From an uncultured Hoeflea sp. (GTDB lineage: Bacteria; Pseudomonadota; Alphaproteobacteria; Rhizobiales; Rhizobiaceae), in NCBI RefSeq assembly GCF_947501405.1, contig NZ_CANMVK010000001.1:1612001-1676000 (forward strand): DNA of 64,000 bases, read 5' to 3'. The notes under the pieces were generated by a model. That model saw only the letters and a program-made list of their open reading frames with translations, was not told the DNA's origin and did not search any database. Numbering within the stretch: position 1 is the first letter of the stretch; each line of letters starts with the position of its first letter. This document shows, in pieces, positions 11,772 through 27,360 of the stretch. Made by a program: the position numbers and the translations under genes.

Positions 11772-12947
11772 TTACTCGATGATCGAAGCGACGATGCCGG
11801 CGCCGACGGTGCGGCCGCCTTCACGGATGGCGAAGCGCAGCTTCTCTTCCATGGCGATCGGCACGATCAGCGTCACGTCAGCCGAGATGTTGTCGCCCGG
11901 CATCACCATTTCCGTGCCTTCCGGCAGTGTCACAACACCGGTCACGTCGGTGGTGCGGAAGTAGAACTGCGGACGGTAGTTGGTGAAGAACGGCGTGTGA
12001 CGGCCACCCTCTTCCTTGGTCAGGATGTAGGCTTCGGCCTTGAACTTGGTGTGCGGCTTCACCGAACCCGGCTTGCACAGCACCTGGCCGCGCTCGACGT
12101 CCTCACGGCCAACGCCGCGAAGCAGCGCGCCGATGTTGTCGCCGGCCTGGCCCTGATCGAGCAGCTTGCGGAACATCTCGACGCCCGTGCAGGTGGTCTT
12201 CTGGGTGTCGCGGATGCCGACGATCTCGATTTCCTCGCCAACCTTGATGATGCCACGCTCGACACGGCCGGTCACAACCGTGCCGCGGCCCGAGATCGAG
12301 AACACGTCTTCGATCGGCATCAGGAACGGCTGGTCAACCGGACGCTCGGGCGTCGGGATGTAGTCGTCAACAGCCGCCATCAGCGCGCGGATCGCGTCTT
12401 CGCCGATTTCCTTGTTGGAATCTTCCAAAGCCGCAAGCGCCGAACCCTTGACGATCGGAATGTCGTCGCCAGGGAACTCGTAGGACGACAGCAGTTCGCG
12501 CACTTCCAGCTCAACCAGCTCGAGAAGCTCTTCGTCGTCGACCTGGTCGACCTTGTTCAAGAACACCACCAGGCTCGGCACGCCGACCTGACGGGCCAGA
12601 AGGATGTGCTCGCGGGTCTGGGGCATCGGGCCGTCGGCGGCCGAAACAACCAGGATCGCGCCGTCCATCTGCGCCGCACCGGTGATCATGTTCTTCACAT
12701 AGTCGGCGTGGCCGGGGCAGTCGACGTGGGCGTAGTGACGGCCATCGGTCTCATATTCGACATGGGCTGTCGAAATGGTGATGCCGCGGGCCTTTTCCTC
12801 AGGCGCAGCATCGATCTGGTCATAGGCCTTGAAATCACCGAAATACTTGGTGATCGCAGCCGTCAATGACGTCTTGCCGTGGTCAACGTGACCAATCGTG
12901 CCGATGTTCACATGCGGCTTATTGCGCTCGAACTTACCCTTTGCCAT
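11772..12947 (-). CDS. tufA: Elongation factor Tu, first copy
   Basis: EF-Tu delivers aminoacyl-tRNA to the ribosomal A site in a GTP-dependent way. The 391-residue product has the G motifs [16 protein letters not shown] and NKVD and the C-terminal [15 protein letters not shown]. It is the last gene of the str cluster (rpsL, rpsG, fusA, tufA). A second copy with nearly identical DNA lies at 33,037-34,212. Similarity between the two stops close to the start codon and soon after the stop codon. Confidence 0.99.
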   Translation of the reverse strand: MAKGKFERNKPHVNIGTIGHVDHGKTSLTAAITKYFGDFKAYDQIDAAPEEKARGITISTAHVEYETDGRHYAHVDCPGHADYVKNMITGAAQMDGAILVVSAADGPMPQTREHILLARQVGVPSLVVFLNKVDQVDDEELLELVELEVRELLSSYEFPGDDIPIVKGSALAALEDSNKEIGEDAIRALMAAVDDYIPTPERPVDQPFLMPIEDVFSISGRGTVVTGRVERGIIKVGEEIEIVGIRDTQKTTCTGVEMFRKLLDQGQAGDNIGALLRGVGREDVERGQVLCKPGSVKPHTKFKAEAYILTKEEGGRHTPFFTNYRPQFYFRTTDVTGVVTLPEGTEMVMPGDNISADVTLIVPIAMEEKLRFAIREGGRTVGAGIVASIIE

Positions 12948-13047
12948 CTTCGGCTCTCCATTCTCATTCAGCCCTTGCCGGGCAGATTTCAGTTTCGGTC
13001 TCCGGTCCGGGCCGGCGTCTTAGACGCGGTCCCGGCAGTCCGGCAAA

Positions 13048-15138
13048 TTATGCGTATTTCGCCTGGATCTCCTGGGAGACGTTCGACGGAACCGCGGCGT
13101 AATGATCAAAGGTCATCGAGTACTGCGCACGGCCCTGGGACATAGAGCGCAGCGTATCGACATATTTGAACATGTTGGCCAGCGGCACATGGGCGGAGAT
13201 GACAACGGCAATGCCGCGCATTTCCTGGCCCTGGATCTGGCCACGGCGGGAGTTGAGGTCGCCGATCACGTCACCGACGTAATCTTCCGGCGTGATCACC
13301 TCAACGGCCATGATCGGCTCAAGCAGTTGCGGACCCATGAACTTCGAGTTTTCGCGGAAGCAGGCGCGACCGGCGATTTCGAAGGCGAGGACGCTCGAGT
13401 CCACATCGTGGTAGGCGCCATCGACCAGGGTCGCCTTGATGCCGAGCATCGGGAAGCCCGCAAGCGGACCCGAATTCATGACGCTGTCGATGCCCTTCTG
13501 GACGCCGGGGATGTATTCCTTCGGCACCGAGCCGCCGACGATCTTGCTTTCGAAGATAAATTCTTCGGTCTCGTCGTTGGGCTCGAAGCGGATCTTGACG
13601 CGGGCGAACTGACCCGAACCACCCGACTGCTTCTTGTGGGTGTAATCGGCTTCGTAGGCCTTGGTGATCGATTCCCGGTAGGCCACCTGCGGTGCGCCGA
13701 CATTGGCCTCGACCTTGAATTCGCGCCGCATACGGTCGACCAGAATGTCGAGATGCAGTTCGCCCATACCGGCGATGATGGTCTGGCCCGATTCTTCGTC
13801 GGTCTTGACGCGGAACGAAGGGTCTTCGGCCGCCAGGCGGTTGAGCGCGAGGCCCATCTTTTCCTGGTCGCCCTTGGTCTTGGGTTCAATGGCGATCTGG
13901 ATCACCGGATCGGGGAATTCCATGCGCTCGAGGATCACCGGCTTGAGCGGATCGCACAGCGTGTCGCCCGTGGTGGTTTCCTTGAGGCCGGCAAGCGCCA
14001 CGATGTCGCCTGCGTAGGCTTCCTCGATGTCTTCCCGCGAGTTCGAGTGCATCTGCAACATGCGGCCGACGCGCTCGCGCTTTTCCTTGACAGTGTTCAT
14101 CACCGAGGCGCCCTTGTCGATCTTGCCCGAATAGATACGGGCAAAAGTGAGCGAGCCGACGAAGGGGTCGTTCATGACCTTGAAGGCCAGCATCGACAGC
14201 GGCTCGTCGTCAGAAGCCTTGCGGGTGGTCTCGGTTTCGGTCTTGACATCGATACCTTCGATGGCCGGAACGTCGACCGGGCTCGGCAGGAACTCGACAA
14301 CGGCGTCGAGCAGCGGCTGCACGCCCTTGTTCTTGAAGGCCGAACCGCAGAACATCGGGAAGAACTGCACGGCGATCGTGCCCTTGCGGACCAGCGAACG
14401 GATCTCGTCATTGTCGGGCATTTCGCCTTCGAGATAACGCTCCATGGCAGCTTCGTCAGCTTCAACCACGGTCTCGATGAGAAGTTCGCGGTACTCTTCG
14501 GCCTTGTCCTTGAGATCGGCGGGAATTTCAACGACGTCCCACTGGGCGCCGAGCGATTCATCACGCCAGACCAGCGCGTTCATCTCGATGAGATCAACCA
14601 CGCCCTTGAATTCGTTTTCAGCGCCGATCGGCAGCTGCATGACAACCGGGATAGCGCCGAGGCGCGACTTGATCATCGAAACCGAGCGATAGAAATCGGC
14701 GCCGGTCTTGTCCATCTTGTTGCAGAAGATCATCCGCGGGACGTTATACTTGTCAGCCTGACGCCAAACCGTTTCAGTCTGCGGCTCGACGCCGGCATTG
14801 GCGTCCAGCAGCGCGATGGCGCCGTCGAGCACGCGCAGCGAGCGTTCGACTTCAATGGTGAAGTCGACGTGACCTGGCGTGTCGATGATGTTGAAACGGC
14901 AGATCTTGCCAGTGCGGCCTTTCCAGAAGGTGGTGGTCGCAGCCGAGGTGATGGTGATGCCGCGTTCCTGCTCCTGCTCCATCCAGTCCATGGTGGCAGC
15001 GCCATCATGGACTTCACCGATCTTGTGGGACTTACCGGTGTAGTAAAGCACCCGCTCGGTGGTCGTGGTCTTGCCGGCGTCGATATGCGCCATGATGCCG
15101 AAATTGCGGTAGTCTTCGATATTGTATTCGCGGGCCAT
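13048..15138 (-). CDS. fusA: Elongation factor G
   Basis: EF-G drives tRNA-mRNA translocation and ribosome recycling. The 696-residue product has G motifs [20 protein letters not shown] and [10 protein letters not shown] in the N-terminal GTPase domain, followed by domains II-V with the conserved [18 protein letters not shown]. It lies between rpsG and tufA, 100 bases before tufA. The usual length and order support the housekeeping paralogue rather than a specialised EF-G2. Confidence 0.99.
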   Translation of the reverse strand: MAREYNIEDYRNFGIMAHIDAGKTTTTERVLYYTGKSHKIGEVHDGAATMDWMEQEQERGITITSAATTTFWKGRTGKICRFNIIDTPGHVDFTIEVERSLRVLDGAIALLDANAGVEPQTETVWRQADKYNVPRMIFCNKMDKTGADFYRSVSMIKSRLGAIPVVMQLPIGAENEFKGVVDLIEMNALVWRDESLGAQWDVVEIPADLKDKAEEYRELLIETVVEADEAAMERYLEGEMPDNDEIRSLVRKGTIAVQFFPMFCGSAFKNKGVQPLLDAVVEFLPSPVDVPAIEGIDVKTETETTRKASDDEPLSMLAFKVMNDPFVGSLTFARIYSGKIDKGASVMNTVKEKRERVGRMLQMHSNSREDIEEAYAGDIVALAGLKETTTGDTLCDPLKPVILERMEFPDPVIQIAIEPKTKGDQEKMGLALNRLAAEDPSFRVKTDEESGQTIIAGMGELHLDILVDRMRREFKVEANVGAPQVAYRESITKAYEADYTHKKQSGGSGQFARVKIRFEPNDETEEFIFESKIVGGSVPKEYIPGVQKGIDSVMNSGPLAGFPMLGIKATLVDGAYHDVDSSVLAFEIAGRACFRENSKFMGPQLLEPIMAVEVITPEDYVGDVIGDLNSRRGQIQGQEMRGIAVVISAHVPLANMFKYVDTLRSMSQGRAQYSMTFDHYAAVPSNVSQEIQAKYA

Positions 15139-15168
15139 CGTATGTGCCTTTCGGAAACGTGTCTTGAA

Positions 15169-15639
15169 TTACCAGCGGTAATGCGAGAAAGCGCGGTTTG
15201 CGTCGGCCATCTTGTGGGTGTCTTCGCGTTTCTTCACCGCGCTGCCACGGTTGTTGGCAGCATCCATGAGTTCGCCCGACAGGCGCTCGATCATGGTGGT
15301 TTCGTTGCGCTTGCGCGCAGCGGCGATCAACCAGCGGATGGCGAGAGCCTGACGGCGCTCGGGTCGCACGTCGACCGGCACCTGGTAGGTGGCACCACCA
15401 ACACGGCGGGAGCGCACTTCCACATGCGGAGCGACATTGTCGAGCGCCTGATGGAACATCGGCACCGGCTCCTGCTTTGCGCGCTCCTCGATCTGATCAA
15501 GCGCGCCATAAACGATCTGCTCGGCAACGGACTTCTTGCCATGCATCATGATGGCGTTCATGAATTTGGACAGAACCAGGTCGCCGAACTTCGGATCCGG
15601 GTTGATTTCACGCTTTTCTGCACTGTGACGTCGTGACAT
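15169..15639 (-). CDS. rpsG: 30S ribosomal protein S7 (uS7)
   Basis: S7 nucleates assembly of the 30S head. The 156-residue product starts [20 protein letters not shown] and shows [20 protein letters not shown] and the [15 protein letters not shown] motif. It lies between rpsL and fusA as in the str operon, 30 bases before fusA. Confidence 0.98.
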   Translation of the reverse strand: MSRRHSAEKREINPDPKFGDLVLSKFMNAIMMHGKKSVAEQIVYGALDQIEERAKQEPVPMFHQALDNVAPHVEVRSRRVGGATYQVPVDVRPERRQALAIRWLIAAARKRNETTMIERLSGELMDAANNRGSAVKKREDTHKMADANRAFSHYRW

Positions 15640-15707
15640 GCTTTTCGTCTTTCAACTGATGGGTCGAAACAACAGGCCGCATGCAACGATGCGGCCAGCC
15701 GATACAA

Positions 15708-16079
15708 TTACTTCGGACGCTTGGCGCCGTATTTCGAGCGGCGCTGCTTGCGGTTCTTGACGCCCTGGGTGTCGAGAACGCCGCGGATGATGTGGTAGCG
15801 CACGCCGGGAAGGTCCTTGACGCGGCCGCCGCGGATCATCACCACGGAGTGTTCCTGCAGGTTGTGCCCCTCGCCGGGAATGTAACCGATCACTTCATAG
15901 CCGTTGGTCAGGCGGATCTTGGCAACCTTACGAAGCGCCGAGTTCGGCTTCTTCGGGGTCGTGGTGTACACACGGGTGCAAACGCCGCGCTTCTGCGGAT
16001 TCTGCTCCAGCGCGGGAACCTTGTTGCGCTTTACCGGCGCCTGGCGCGGCTTGCGGATCAGCTGGTTTACAGTTGGCAT
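15708..16079 (-). CDS. rpsL: 30S ribosomal protein S12 (uS12)
   Basis: S12 monitors decoding at the A site. The 123-residue product is full length. Lys43 (in [13 protein letters not shown]) and Lys88 (in GGRVKDLPG) are both wild type, so the sequence gives no sign of the classical streptomycin-resistance substitutions. The [12 protein letters not shown] motif is present. It is the first gene of the str cluster. A candidate promoter lies about 120 bases upstream. Confidence 0.98.
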   Translation of the reverse strand: MPTVNQLIRKPRQAPVKRNKVPALEQNPQKRGVCTRVYTTTPKKPNSALRKVAKIRLTNGYEVIGYIPGEGHNLQEHSVVMIRGGRVKDLPGVRYHIIRGVLDTQGVKNRKQRRSKYGAKRPK

Positions 16080-16201
16080 GTAACCATCCCTTTAGAATTC
16101 ATGTTTCGCCCTTTCGGGCCACCATGCACACCAAACCATATGCGCAAAACAAGGGCCGGATCCGGTCTGACCGGAGGGCCCAAGAAAGCAGAGGACGCCA
16201 A

Positions 16202-16230
16202 ATAAAGCGTCATGCGTGCAGCATTGTCAG
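16202..16230 (-). promoter_or_regulatory. Candidate promoter of the rpsL (str) operon
   Basis: On the minus strand CTGACA (16225-16230) and CTTTAT (16202-16207) are separated by 17 bases, a good fit to alphaproteobacterial housekeeping promoters. The predicted leader before rpsL would be about 115 bases and includes a short CCGGT/ACCGG hairpin. This is pattern matching only. Confidence 0.4.
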
Positions 16231-16589
16231 TTCGCAGTGCAGTCAGAAACCTTGTTTGAGGCAACTTTCAGGACGAGTCGTCCCGAAGAAAAGCGCCTCA
16301 CATCGATCTCGGTGGCCGGTTCCTACTGATTTCCCCCCACTACGTCAAGGCCGTAGCGGCGAAAATCGACATTGCGGAGCGGCCGCAGCTTGGCCGCGCG
16401 CCAGTGCGACATATTGTTGTGCGACGAGGCCTTTTTGAAGGTCTTTGTTGCTAAGCAGCAAATGGCCAGCCGTATCCGCAGCCACGACGAAGCGGTTCCA
16501 CAGAATCACCGCCGCGACAACACCTTCGCCCCAGGCGCCCTGCCCGGCCGGGTTCCGGCGCAAAGGCCTTCGAATCGGAAGTCCGGACG
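16231..16589. other. Intergenic region upstream of the str operon
   Basis: No gene is supported. It contains the perfect palindrome GGACGAGTCGTCC at 16,271-16,283 (six-base arms around one base), just upstream of the candidate str promoter, which could be a protein-binding site. No RNA gene was recognised in the remainder. The overlapping frames are low-complexity shadows. Confidence 0.4.
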
Positions 16590-16847
16590 TTAGCCGCGCC
16601 CTTTGACCAGACCGATGACGAACAGCAGGATCACCGCACCGACGGTGGCGTTGATGATGGAGCCGATGAGACCGCCGCCGATGGAGATGCCGACCGCCGG
16701 CAATATCAGTCCGGCTACGAATGCACCGACGATGCCGACGATTATGTTGCCAAACAGGCCAAAGCCGTTGCCCTTCATTATGAGCCCGGCCAGCCAACCG
16801 GCGAGCGCGCCAACCAGCAAAAAGACCAAAAGACCGCCAATTCCCAT
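16590..16847 (-). CDS. GlsB/YeaQ/YmgE family small membrane protein
   Basis: An 85-residue, glycine-rich protein made of three hydrophobic segments: GGLLVFLLVGALAGWLAGLI, then LFGNIIVGIVGAFVAGLIL, then a glycine-rich turn and SIINATVGAVILLFVIGLV, ending in the basic KGRG. This is the pattern of the transglycosylase-associated or GlsB/YeaQ/YmgE stress-response family. The biochemical role of that family is not established. It stands alone, with no operon partner on its strand. Confidence 0.85.
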   Translation of the reverse strand: MGIGGLLVFLLVGALAGWLAGLIMKGNGFGLFGNIIVGIVGAFVAGLILPAVGISIGGGLIGSIINATVGAVILLFVIGLVKGRG

Positions 16848-17092
16848 GTCCGCTTTCCTCCAAACGGCGCGATCACCGCCGCATATCTTGATTCAGGCTA
16901 TGGTGCGGATCGGCACCATCCGCCAATCCCTCAACCGGCTCAAACCGGATACCGGTAGCCAATCATGGACTGGACAGTCTGACAAGCGCTCCGGGCTTTT
17001 TGGCGCACCGGTGTGGGCAGGATGAAAGCGCATTGCCTCGCCACAGGCAACGTGAGACACCGGTTCGAAGACAGCGTGAAAGGATGTCCGCA

Positions 17093-17407
17093 ATGAACTC
17101 AGACAATGACAATGGCGCCGGTCCCATGGATGGTGGCGATGAAGCCGAAAGCCCGGCGATCTTTATCATCCTCGGCCAGGTCAGCCGGCAAAAGGGCGGC
17201 GATATGCGTCCGGTGCATGTGCTGCTTGCTGCGCCAGATGAGGACACCGCTGTGCGGCTTTGCCTGGACGCGCTTTCGGCCAAATCCTTCGCGGAAGCCG
17301 ACCTCGACCAGATCGGCGTGCTCGACGAGATGCCTGACGATGAACCGCATGCATCGGCCTATCAGGGCGCGCTGGAAGGCGAAGTGGCCGTCATCGCGTT
17401 CGACTGA
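17093..17407 (+). CDS. Small acidic hypothetical protein
   Basis: A 104-residue acidic protein with no recognised family. The ATG at 17,093 was chosen because AAAGGA lies eight bases upstream; the ATG at 17,084 would leave no spacing. The N-terminal 20 residues are Asp, Asn and Gly rich. The rest alternates short hydrophobic strands (AIFIILGQV, VHVLLAAPDEDTAVRLCLDAL) and ends EGEVAVIAFD, suggesting a small alpha-beta fold. No signal peptide is seen. Codon use looks like the neighbours, so it is probably real. Confidence 0.6.
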   Translation: MNSDNDNGAGPMDGGDEAESPAIFIILGQVSRQKGGDMRPVHVLLAAPDEDTAVRLCLDALSAKSFAEADLDQIGVLDEMPDDEPHASAYQGALEGEVAVIAFD

Positions 17408-17574
17408 GCGACCGCGTCATCACGATTCCAGCGATCACGATTGCGTGCGGGCGGCGATCGGGTCGTGATTTGGCCCGGGATCGCGGCCATAATTCCGGTG
17501 GGGGCGAGATCAGCAGAAGCGGCAGCCGCGTTTCGATATGCGTAGCGGCCGAGACCCAAATGGAGACGTTCTAA

Positions 17575-18036
17575 ATGACCTTTTCGAAACACCTCGCCGC
17601 GCTTGCCGTCATTGGCCTTTTGTCTACTACCGCACTGCCCGCCCTCGCCCAGGACGGCTGGATCGTCAAAGACAGCGGCGCCTCTGTCGAAGCGACGGCG
17701 GACAAGCTGGTTTCCGCGGTCGAAAACGCCGGAGCCAAGGTGTTTGCGCGCGTCGATCATGCCGCCGGAGCCGAGAGCATCGGCGAAGACCTGCCCGGCA
17801 TGACCATGGTGATGTTCGGCAACCCGAAAATCGGAACACCGATCATGAAAGCCTCACCACAGGCCGGCATCGACCTGCCGTTGCGGGTGCTGATCTGGGA
17901 CGAAGGCGGACAGACACGGATCGGCTATCTCGATCCGGCCGAATTCGCGGCCCGGTACCAGGTTGAGGGCGCCGATGCCGCGCTGGCCGCGATGACCAAG
18001 GCGCTCGGCAATCTCACGGACGCCGCAGCTCAATGA
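17575..18036 (+). CDS. DUF302 family periplasmic protein
   Basis: A 153-residue protein with a clear Sec signal peptide (KHLAALAVIGLLSTTALPALAQ, cleavage near residue 25). The mature part fits the DUF302 fold: GASVEATADKLVSAVENAGAKVFARVDHAAGA, then MTMVMFGNPKIGTPIM, then GIDLPLRVLIWDEGGQTRIGYLDP. DUF302 proteins bind small ligands or act as accessory periplasmic factors, but no reaction is established. It is convergent with rpoC and shares a bidirectional terminator with it. Confidence 0.85.
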   Translation: MTFSKHLAALAVIGLLSTTALPALAQDGWIVKDSGASVEATADKLVSAVENAGAKVFARVDHAAGAESIGEDLPGMTMVMFGNPKIGTPIMKASPQAGIDLPLRVLIWDEGGQTRIGYLDPAEFAARYQVEGADAALAAMTKALGNLTDAAAQ

Positions 18037-18070
18037 CCTGCTGAACAGCAGTAGCGCTTGATCGGAACGT

Positions 18071-18100
18071 AAAAGGCCGCCCCGAAGGGCGGCCTCTTTT
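18071..18100. terminator. Bidirectional terminator between the DUF302 gene and rpoC
   Basis: AGGCCGCCC (18074-18082) and GGGCGGCCT (18087-18095) form a perfect nine-pair stem with a CGAA loop. AAAA flanks the left side and CTTTT the right, so it can terminate transcripts from both directions. Confidence 0.85.
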
Positions 18101-18121
18101 GTTTCTATCCGAAAGCGCGGC

Positions 18122-22330
<4,209 letters not shown>

Positions 22331-22521
22331 GCCTGTCTCCTTTTAGGGCTCGAAGCCCTTGACTTGCGACGGCGCCGGCAGACCCCCGGCAACAGGCCAT
22401 CGCCTGAAATTCATGTTTCCCGCTTTAACTCGCGGGCCTCATCTCCGCTGCGCGAACATTTCGCGGAACGGAAGATGGCGCGGGGAAGCTCGAAAGCCTG
22501 CCCCCCCGCGCCTTCCAGGCT

Positions 22522-25500
22522 TTATTCAGCCGCGTCGGGCAACTCATCCGGCTCGGCAACGTCGTCGATCTTGGCGGATTCGAGTTCGACATTGAGGCCA
22601 AGCGAACGCATTTCCTTGACGAGCACGTTGAAGCTTTCTGGGATGCCCGCCTCGAACGTATCGTCGCCGCGCACAATGGCTTCGTAGACCTTGGTGCGGC
22701 CGGCCACGTCGTCGGACTTGACCGTCAGCATCTCCTGCAGCGTGTAGGCGGCGCCATAGGCTTCCAGCGCCCAGACCTCCATCTCGCCGAAGCGCTGACC
22801 GCCGAACTGCGCCTTACCGCCCAGCGGCTGCTGGGTGACGAGCGAGTACGGTCCGATCGACCGGGCGTGGATCTTGTCGTCGACCAGGTGGTTGAGCTTG
22901 AGCATATAGATGTAGCCCACCGTCACCGGACGGTCGAAGGTTTCACCCGTACGCCCGTCAAACAGCGTCGACTGACCCGAAACATGGAGACCGGCCTGCT
23001 CAAGCATGACGTTGACATCGGCCTCGACCGCGCCGTCGAACACCGGCGTGGCGATGGAAACGCCGCGGCGGGTCTGTTCGGCAAGGCGGACGACCGACGG
23101 ATCGTCATAGTTCTTGATCGGCTCGCCCTTCGGACCGGTGCCGATGACACTGTCGATGGTCTCGCGCAACGGCTTGATGTCTCCGCCCGCATTGTAGGCG
23201 TCGAGCATGTCGCCGATCTGCTTGCCCATGCCGGCGCAGGCCCAACCCAGATGGGTTTCCAGGATCTGACCGACATTCATGCGCGACGGCACGCCCAACG
23301 GGTTGAGCACGATGTCGACATGGGTGCCATCTTCGAGGAACGGCATGTCCTCGCACGGCAGGATGCGTGAAACCACGCCCTTGTTGCCGTGACGGCCGGC
23401 CATCTTGTCGCCCGGCTGGATCTTGCGTTTCACGGCAACGAAGACCTTGACCATCTTCATCACGCCAGGCGGCAGTTCGTCGCCGCGCTGGACCTTCTCG
23501 ACCTTGTCCATGAAGCGGCTTTCGAGCAACTTCTTGGAATCGTCGTACTGGGTCCTGAGCGCTTCGATCTCGCCCTGCAGCTTCTCGTCCTCGACGGCGA
23601 ACATCCACCATTGCGACCGCGGATATTCGGCAATCGCCTCTTCGGTGACTTCGGCGCCCTTCTTGAACCCCTTGGGACCGGCGATTGCCGCCTTGCCCTT
23701 GAGCATGTCCGAAAGACGGCCATAGACGTTGCGGTCAAGGATCGCCTGTTCGTCGTCGCGGTCCTTGGCAAGGCGTTCGATCTCCTCGCGCTCGATCGCC
23801 ATGGCGCGCTCGTCCTTTTCCACACCGTGGCGGTTGAACACGCGCACTTCGACGACGGTGCCGTAGGTTCCGGGCGGCATCCGCATCGAGGTGTCGCGGA
23901 CGTCTGACGCCTTTTCACCGAAGATGGCGCGCAGAAGCTTCTCTTCCGGCGTCATCGGGCTTTCACCCTTGGGCGTGATCTTGCCGACCAGAATGTCGCC
24001 CGGCTGAACTTCGGCGCCGATATAGACGATGCCGGCCTCGTCGAGGTTGCGCAGCGCTTCTTCCGACACGTTCGGGATATCGCGGGTGATTTCTTCCGGT
24101 CCGAGCTTGGTGTCGCGCGCCATCACCTCGAACTCGTCGATGTGGATGGAGGTGAACACGTCGTCGGAGACGATGCGCTCGGACAGAAGGATCGAGTCCT
24201 CGTAGTTGTAGCCGTTCCAGGGCATGAACGCGACAAGCACGTTGCGGCCCAGCGCCAGATCGCCCAGATCCGTGGACGGTCCATCGGCGATGATGTCACC
24301 CTTGTTGATGACGTCACCGACGGTGACCAGCGGACGCTGGTTGATGCAGGTGTTCTGGTTGGAACGCTGGAACTTCTGCAACCGGTAGATGTCAACGCCG
24401 GAGCGCGAAGCCTCAAGCTCCTCGGTGGCGCGGATCACGATACGGGTCGCGTCGACCTGGTCGACAACACCGCCGCGGCGGGCGGCAATCGCCGCACCGG
24501 AATCGCGGGCCACGATCGGCTCCATACCGGTGCCCACGAAGGGCGCCTCAGCACGAACCAGTGGCACCGCCTGGCGTTGCATGTTCGAGCCCATGAGCGC
24601 GCGGTTGGCGTCGTCGTTTTCCAGGAACGGGATCAGCGCGGCAGCAACAGACACGAGCTGGCGCGGCGACACGTCCATCAGGTCGATGTTGTCACGCGGG
24701 GTCATCATCACGTCGCCGGCGTGGCGGCAGACGATGAACTCGTTGACGAGCGAACCATCATCTCCAAGTTCGGCATTGGCCTGGGCGACGTGGAACTTCG
24801 CCTCTTCCATGGCCGAAAGGTAGATCACCTCTTCGGTGACCTTGCCGTCCTTGATCTTGCGGTACGGGCTTTCGATGAAGCCGTATTTGTTGACCCGGGC
24901 GAAGGTTGCCAGCGAGTTGATCAGACCGATGTTCGGGCCTTCCGGCGTCTCGATCGGGCAGATCCGGCCGTAATGGGTCGGGTGCACGTCGCGAACCTCA
25001 AAGCCGGCGCGCTCACGGGTCAGACCGCCCGGTCCAAGCGCCGAAAGGCGGCGCTTGTGGGTGATCTCGGAGAGCGGGTTGACCTGGTCCATGAACTGCG
25101 AAAGCTGCGAGGAGCCGAAGAACTCACGCACGGCAGCGGCGGCCGGCTTGGCGTTGATCAGATCCTGCGGCATCACGGTGTCGATTTCGATCGACGACAT
25201 GCGCTCCTTGATGGCGCGCTCCATGCGCAACAGACCCAGACGGTACTGGTTCTCCATCAATTCGCCGACCGAACGCACCCGGCGGTTGCCCAAGTTGTCG
25301 ATGTCGTCGATTTCGCCCTTGCCGTCGCGCAGCGACACCAGGGTCTTGACGACTGCGAGGATGTCGTCCTTGCGCAGCACGCGCACGGTGTCCTCAGCGT
25401 CGAGATCGAGACGCATGTTCATCTTGACGCGGCCCACGGCCGACAGGTCGTAGCGCTCGGAATCAAAGAACAGCGACTGGAACATGGCTTCCGCCGATTC

Positions 25501-26664
25501 CATGGTGGGCGGCTCGCCCGGGCGCATCACCCGGTAGATGTCAAACAGCGCGTCCTGGCGGCTTTCATTCTTGTCGGCTGCCAGCGTGTTGCGGATATAG
25601 GCGCCGATATTGATATGGTCGATATCGAGCACCGGGATTTCATCAAGGCCGGCTTCAGCCAGAACCGGAAGCGTCTTTTCGTCGATTTCGTCACCGGCTT
25701 CGAGGAAGACCTCGCCGGTTTCGGGATTGACGATATCCTCGGCAAGATAGGCGCCGTAGAGGTCTTCGTCGCTGGCCTTGATCGACTTGACGCCCTTTTC
25801 GGTGAGTTGGCGAAGCAACCGCGGGGTCAGCTTCTTGCCGGCTTCCACGACGACCTCGTCGCTGTCGGCGTCAACCATGTCGGTGATCGCCTTGGAGCCC
25901 TTGAGCGTGTCGGGCTGGAACGGAATCCGCCAGCCTTCGCCATCGCGGCTGTAGACCGAGTGGGTGTAGAAGGTCGACAGGATTTCCTCGGCATCCATGC
26001 CGAGCGCCATCAGCAGCGATGTCGCGGGGATCTTGCGGCGGCGGTCGATGCGCGCATGCACGATGTCCTTGGCGTCGAACTCGATGTCGAGCCAGGAACC
26101 GCGATAGGGAATGACGCGGGCCGCAAACAGCAGCTTGCCCGAGGAGTGGCTCTTGCCCTTGTCGTGATCGAAGAACACGCCCGGCGAACGGTGCATCTGG
26201 GAGACGATGACGCGCTCGGTGCCGTTGACGATAAAGGTGCCGTTGTCGGTCATGAGCGGCATGTCGCCCATGTAGACGTTTTGTTCCTTGATGTCCTTGA
26301 TCGACTTGGCGCCGGTGTCCTCATCGATATCGAACACGATCAGGCGCAGCGTCACCTTGAGCGGCGCCGCATAGGTCAGATCGCGCTGACGGCATTCCTC
26401 AACGTCGAACTTCGGCGGCTCGAATTCGTAGGACACGAATTCCAGCATCGCGCTGCCGGAAAAGTCGGAAATCGGGAACACCGACTTGAAGACTGCCTGC
26501 AATCCCTCATCCGGACGGCCGCCATCGGGCTCGTCCACCATCAGGAACTGGTCGTAGGATGCCTTCTGGACCTCAATGAGGTTCGGCATCTCTGCGACTT
26601 CTGGGATTTTTCCGAAAAACTTGCGTACGCGCCTGCGACCATTGAAGGAAAGGGTCTGAGCCAT
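22522..26664 (-). CDS. rpoB: RNA polymerase beta subunit
   Basis: The 1380-residue beta subunit shows the rifampicin region [20 protein letters not shown] and [19 protein letters not shown]. Residues matching E. coli Asp516, His526 and Ser531 are wild type, so no common resistance change is visible; the Val at the Asn518 position is probably lineage-typical. The [15 protein letters not shown] motif is intact. It is preceded by a 258-base spacer after rplL that contains a long perfect hairpin. Confidence 0.99.
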   Translation of the reverse strand: MAQTLSFNGRRRVRKFFGKIPEVAEMPNLIEVQKASYDQFLMVDEPDGGRPDEGLQAVFKSVFPISDFSGSAMLEFVSYEFEPPKFDVEECRQRDLTYAAPLKVTLRLIVFDIDEDTGAKSIKDIKEQNVYMGDMPLMTDNGTFIVNGTERVIVSQMHRSPGVFFDHDKGKSHSSGKLLFAARVIPYRGSWLDIEFDAKDIVHARIDRRRKIPATSLLMALGMDAEEILSTFYTHSVYSRDGEGWRIPFQPDTLKGSKAITDMVDADSDEVVVEAGKKLTPRLLRQLTEKGVKSIKASDEDLYGAYLAEDIVNPETGEVFLEAGDEIDEKTLPVLAEAGLDEIPVLDIDHINIGAYIRNTLAADKNESRQDALFDIYRVMRPGEPPTMESAEAMFQSLFFDSERYDLSAVGRVKMNMRLDLDAEDTVRVLRKDDILAVVKTLVSLRDGKGEIDDIDNLGNRRVRSVGELMENQYRLGLLRMERAIKERMSSIEIDTVMPQDLINAKPAAAAVREFFGSSQLSQFMDQVNPLSEITHKRRLSALGPGGLTRERAGFEVRDVHPTHYGRICPIETPEGPNIGLINSLATFARVNKYGFIESPYRKIKDGKVTEEVIYLSAMEEAKFHVAQANAELGDDGSLVNEFIVCRHAGDVMMTPRDNIDLMDVSPRQLVSVAAALIPFLENDDANRALMGSNMQRQAVPLVRAEAPFVGTGMEPIVARDSGAAIAARRGGVVDQVDATRIVIRATEELEASRSGVDIYRLQKFQRSNQNTCINQRPLVTVGDVINKGDIIADGPSTDLGDLALGRNVLVAFMPWNGYNYEDSILLSERIVSDDVFTSIHIDEFEVMARDTKLGPEEITRDIPNVSEEALRNLDEAGIVYIGAEVQPGDILVGKITPKGESPMTPEEKLLRAIFGEKASDVRDTSMRMPPGTYGTVVEVRVFNRHGVEKDERAMAIEREEIERLAKDRDDEQAILDRNVYGRLSDMLKGKAAIAGPKGFKKGAEVTEEAIAEYPRSQWWMFAVEDEKLQGEIEALRTQYDDSKKLLESRFMDKVEKVQRGDELPPGVMKMVKVFVAVKRKIQPGDKMAGRHGNKGVVSRILPCEDMPFLEDGTHVDIVLNPLGVPSRMNVGQILETHLGWACAGMGKQIGDMLDAYNAGGDIKPLRETIDSVIGTGPKGEPIKNYDDPSVVRLAEQTRRGVSIATPVFDGAVEADVNVMLEQAGLHVSGQSTLFDGRTGETFDRPVTVGYIYMLKLNHLVDDKIHARSIGPYSLVTQQPLGGKAQFGGQRFGEMEVWALEAYGAAYTLQEMLTVKSDDVAGRTKVYEAIVRGDDTFEAGIPESFNVLVKEMRSLGLNVELESAKIDDVAEPDELPDAAE

Positions 26665-26827
26665 CGTCGCTCCTTGTCAATTTGCATCCGGGCCTGCAAC
26701 AGACGGTCGCCGCTGGCCAAGCGACTCCGTCATATAAATGAACTCGTTCAAACTCGTCTCACAATCCAGAGCGGCGCGGCCGGAGTGCCTTGGCAGCCTG
26801 GAAGGAAACCATCCTCTTGAAGAACCC

Positions 26828-26862
26828 ATTACCCAAAAGCCGTTTTCAGGCTTTTGGGTAAT
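26828..26862 (-). promoter_or_regulatory. Long perfect hairpin between rplL and rpoB
   Basis: ATTACCCAAAAGCC (26828-26841) and GGCTTTTGGGTAAT (26849-26862) form a 14-pair perfect stem with a seven-base loop. The position matches the rplL-rpoB gap, where E. coli has a partial terminator and an RNase III site that set the ratio of ribosomal protein to polymerase. There is no classical T-run, so RNA processing or attenuation is more likely than full termination. Confidence 0.6.
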
Positions 26863-26922
26863 CCGTTCGTCAGCGGCGAAATTCCGGGGACGGATGACCC
26901 GCCCCCGGAAAGCAGCAATGCC

Positions 26923-27300
26923 TTACTTGACGTCGACCTTGGCGCCGGCGTCTTCAAGCTTCTTCTTGATTTCGTCAGCTTCGCCCTTGGACACGCCTTC
27001 CTTGACGGCCTTCGGAGCGGCTTCGACCAGATCCTTGGCTTCCTTGAGGCCGAGACCGGTGATGGCGCGGACTTCCTTGATGACGTTGATCTTGTTGGCG
27101 CCGGTTTCGGTCAGGACCACGTCAAATTCGGTCTTTTCTTCAGCGGCTTCGGCAGGTGCGCCAGCGCCGCCAGCGGCAGCGACAGCCACCGGAGCAGCGG
27201 CGGAAACGCCCCACTTTTCTTCAAGCATCTTGGACAGCTCGGCGGCTTCCAGGACGGTGAGGTTGGAAAGGTCTTCCACGATTTTGGCGAGATCAGCCAT
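26923..27300 (-). CDS. rplL: 50S ribosomal protein L7/L12 (bL12)
   Basis: L7/L12 forms the multimeric stalk that recruits translation GTPases. The 125-residue product has the N-terminal dimerisation helix ([24 protein letters not shown]), an Ala, Gly and Pro rich hinge around residues 35-55, and the globular C-terminal domain with KTEFDVVL and [21 protein letters not shown]. It follows rplJ by 60 bases. Confidence 0.99.
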   Translation of the reverse strand: MADLAKIVEDLSNLTVLEAAELSKMLEEKWGVSAAAPVAVAAAGGAGAPAEAAEEKTEFDVVLTETGANKINVIKEVRAITGLGLKEAKDLVEAAPKAVKEGVSKGEADEIKKKLEDAGAKVDVK

Positions 27301-27360
27301 TTCTATCTTCCTTGTATACGGTTCGAACCGATTTTGAACAATTCACAGCGAAGGTCCGCC

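Noticed and set aside
13102-15636. Very long plus-strand reading frame (844 codons)
   Set aside because: It lies antisense to fusA and rpsG. Its product is His, Asp and Arg rich with no family pattern, as expected from the complement of a high-GC gene.
24142-26820. 892-codon plus-strand reading frame
   Set aside because: Antisense shadow of rpoB; composition is a mirror of the RpoB codons.
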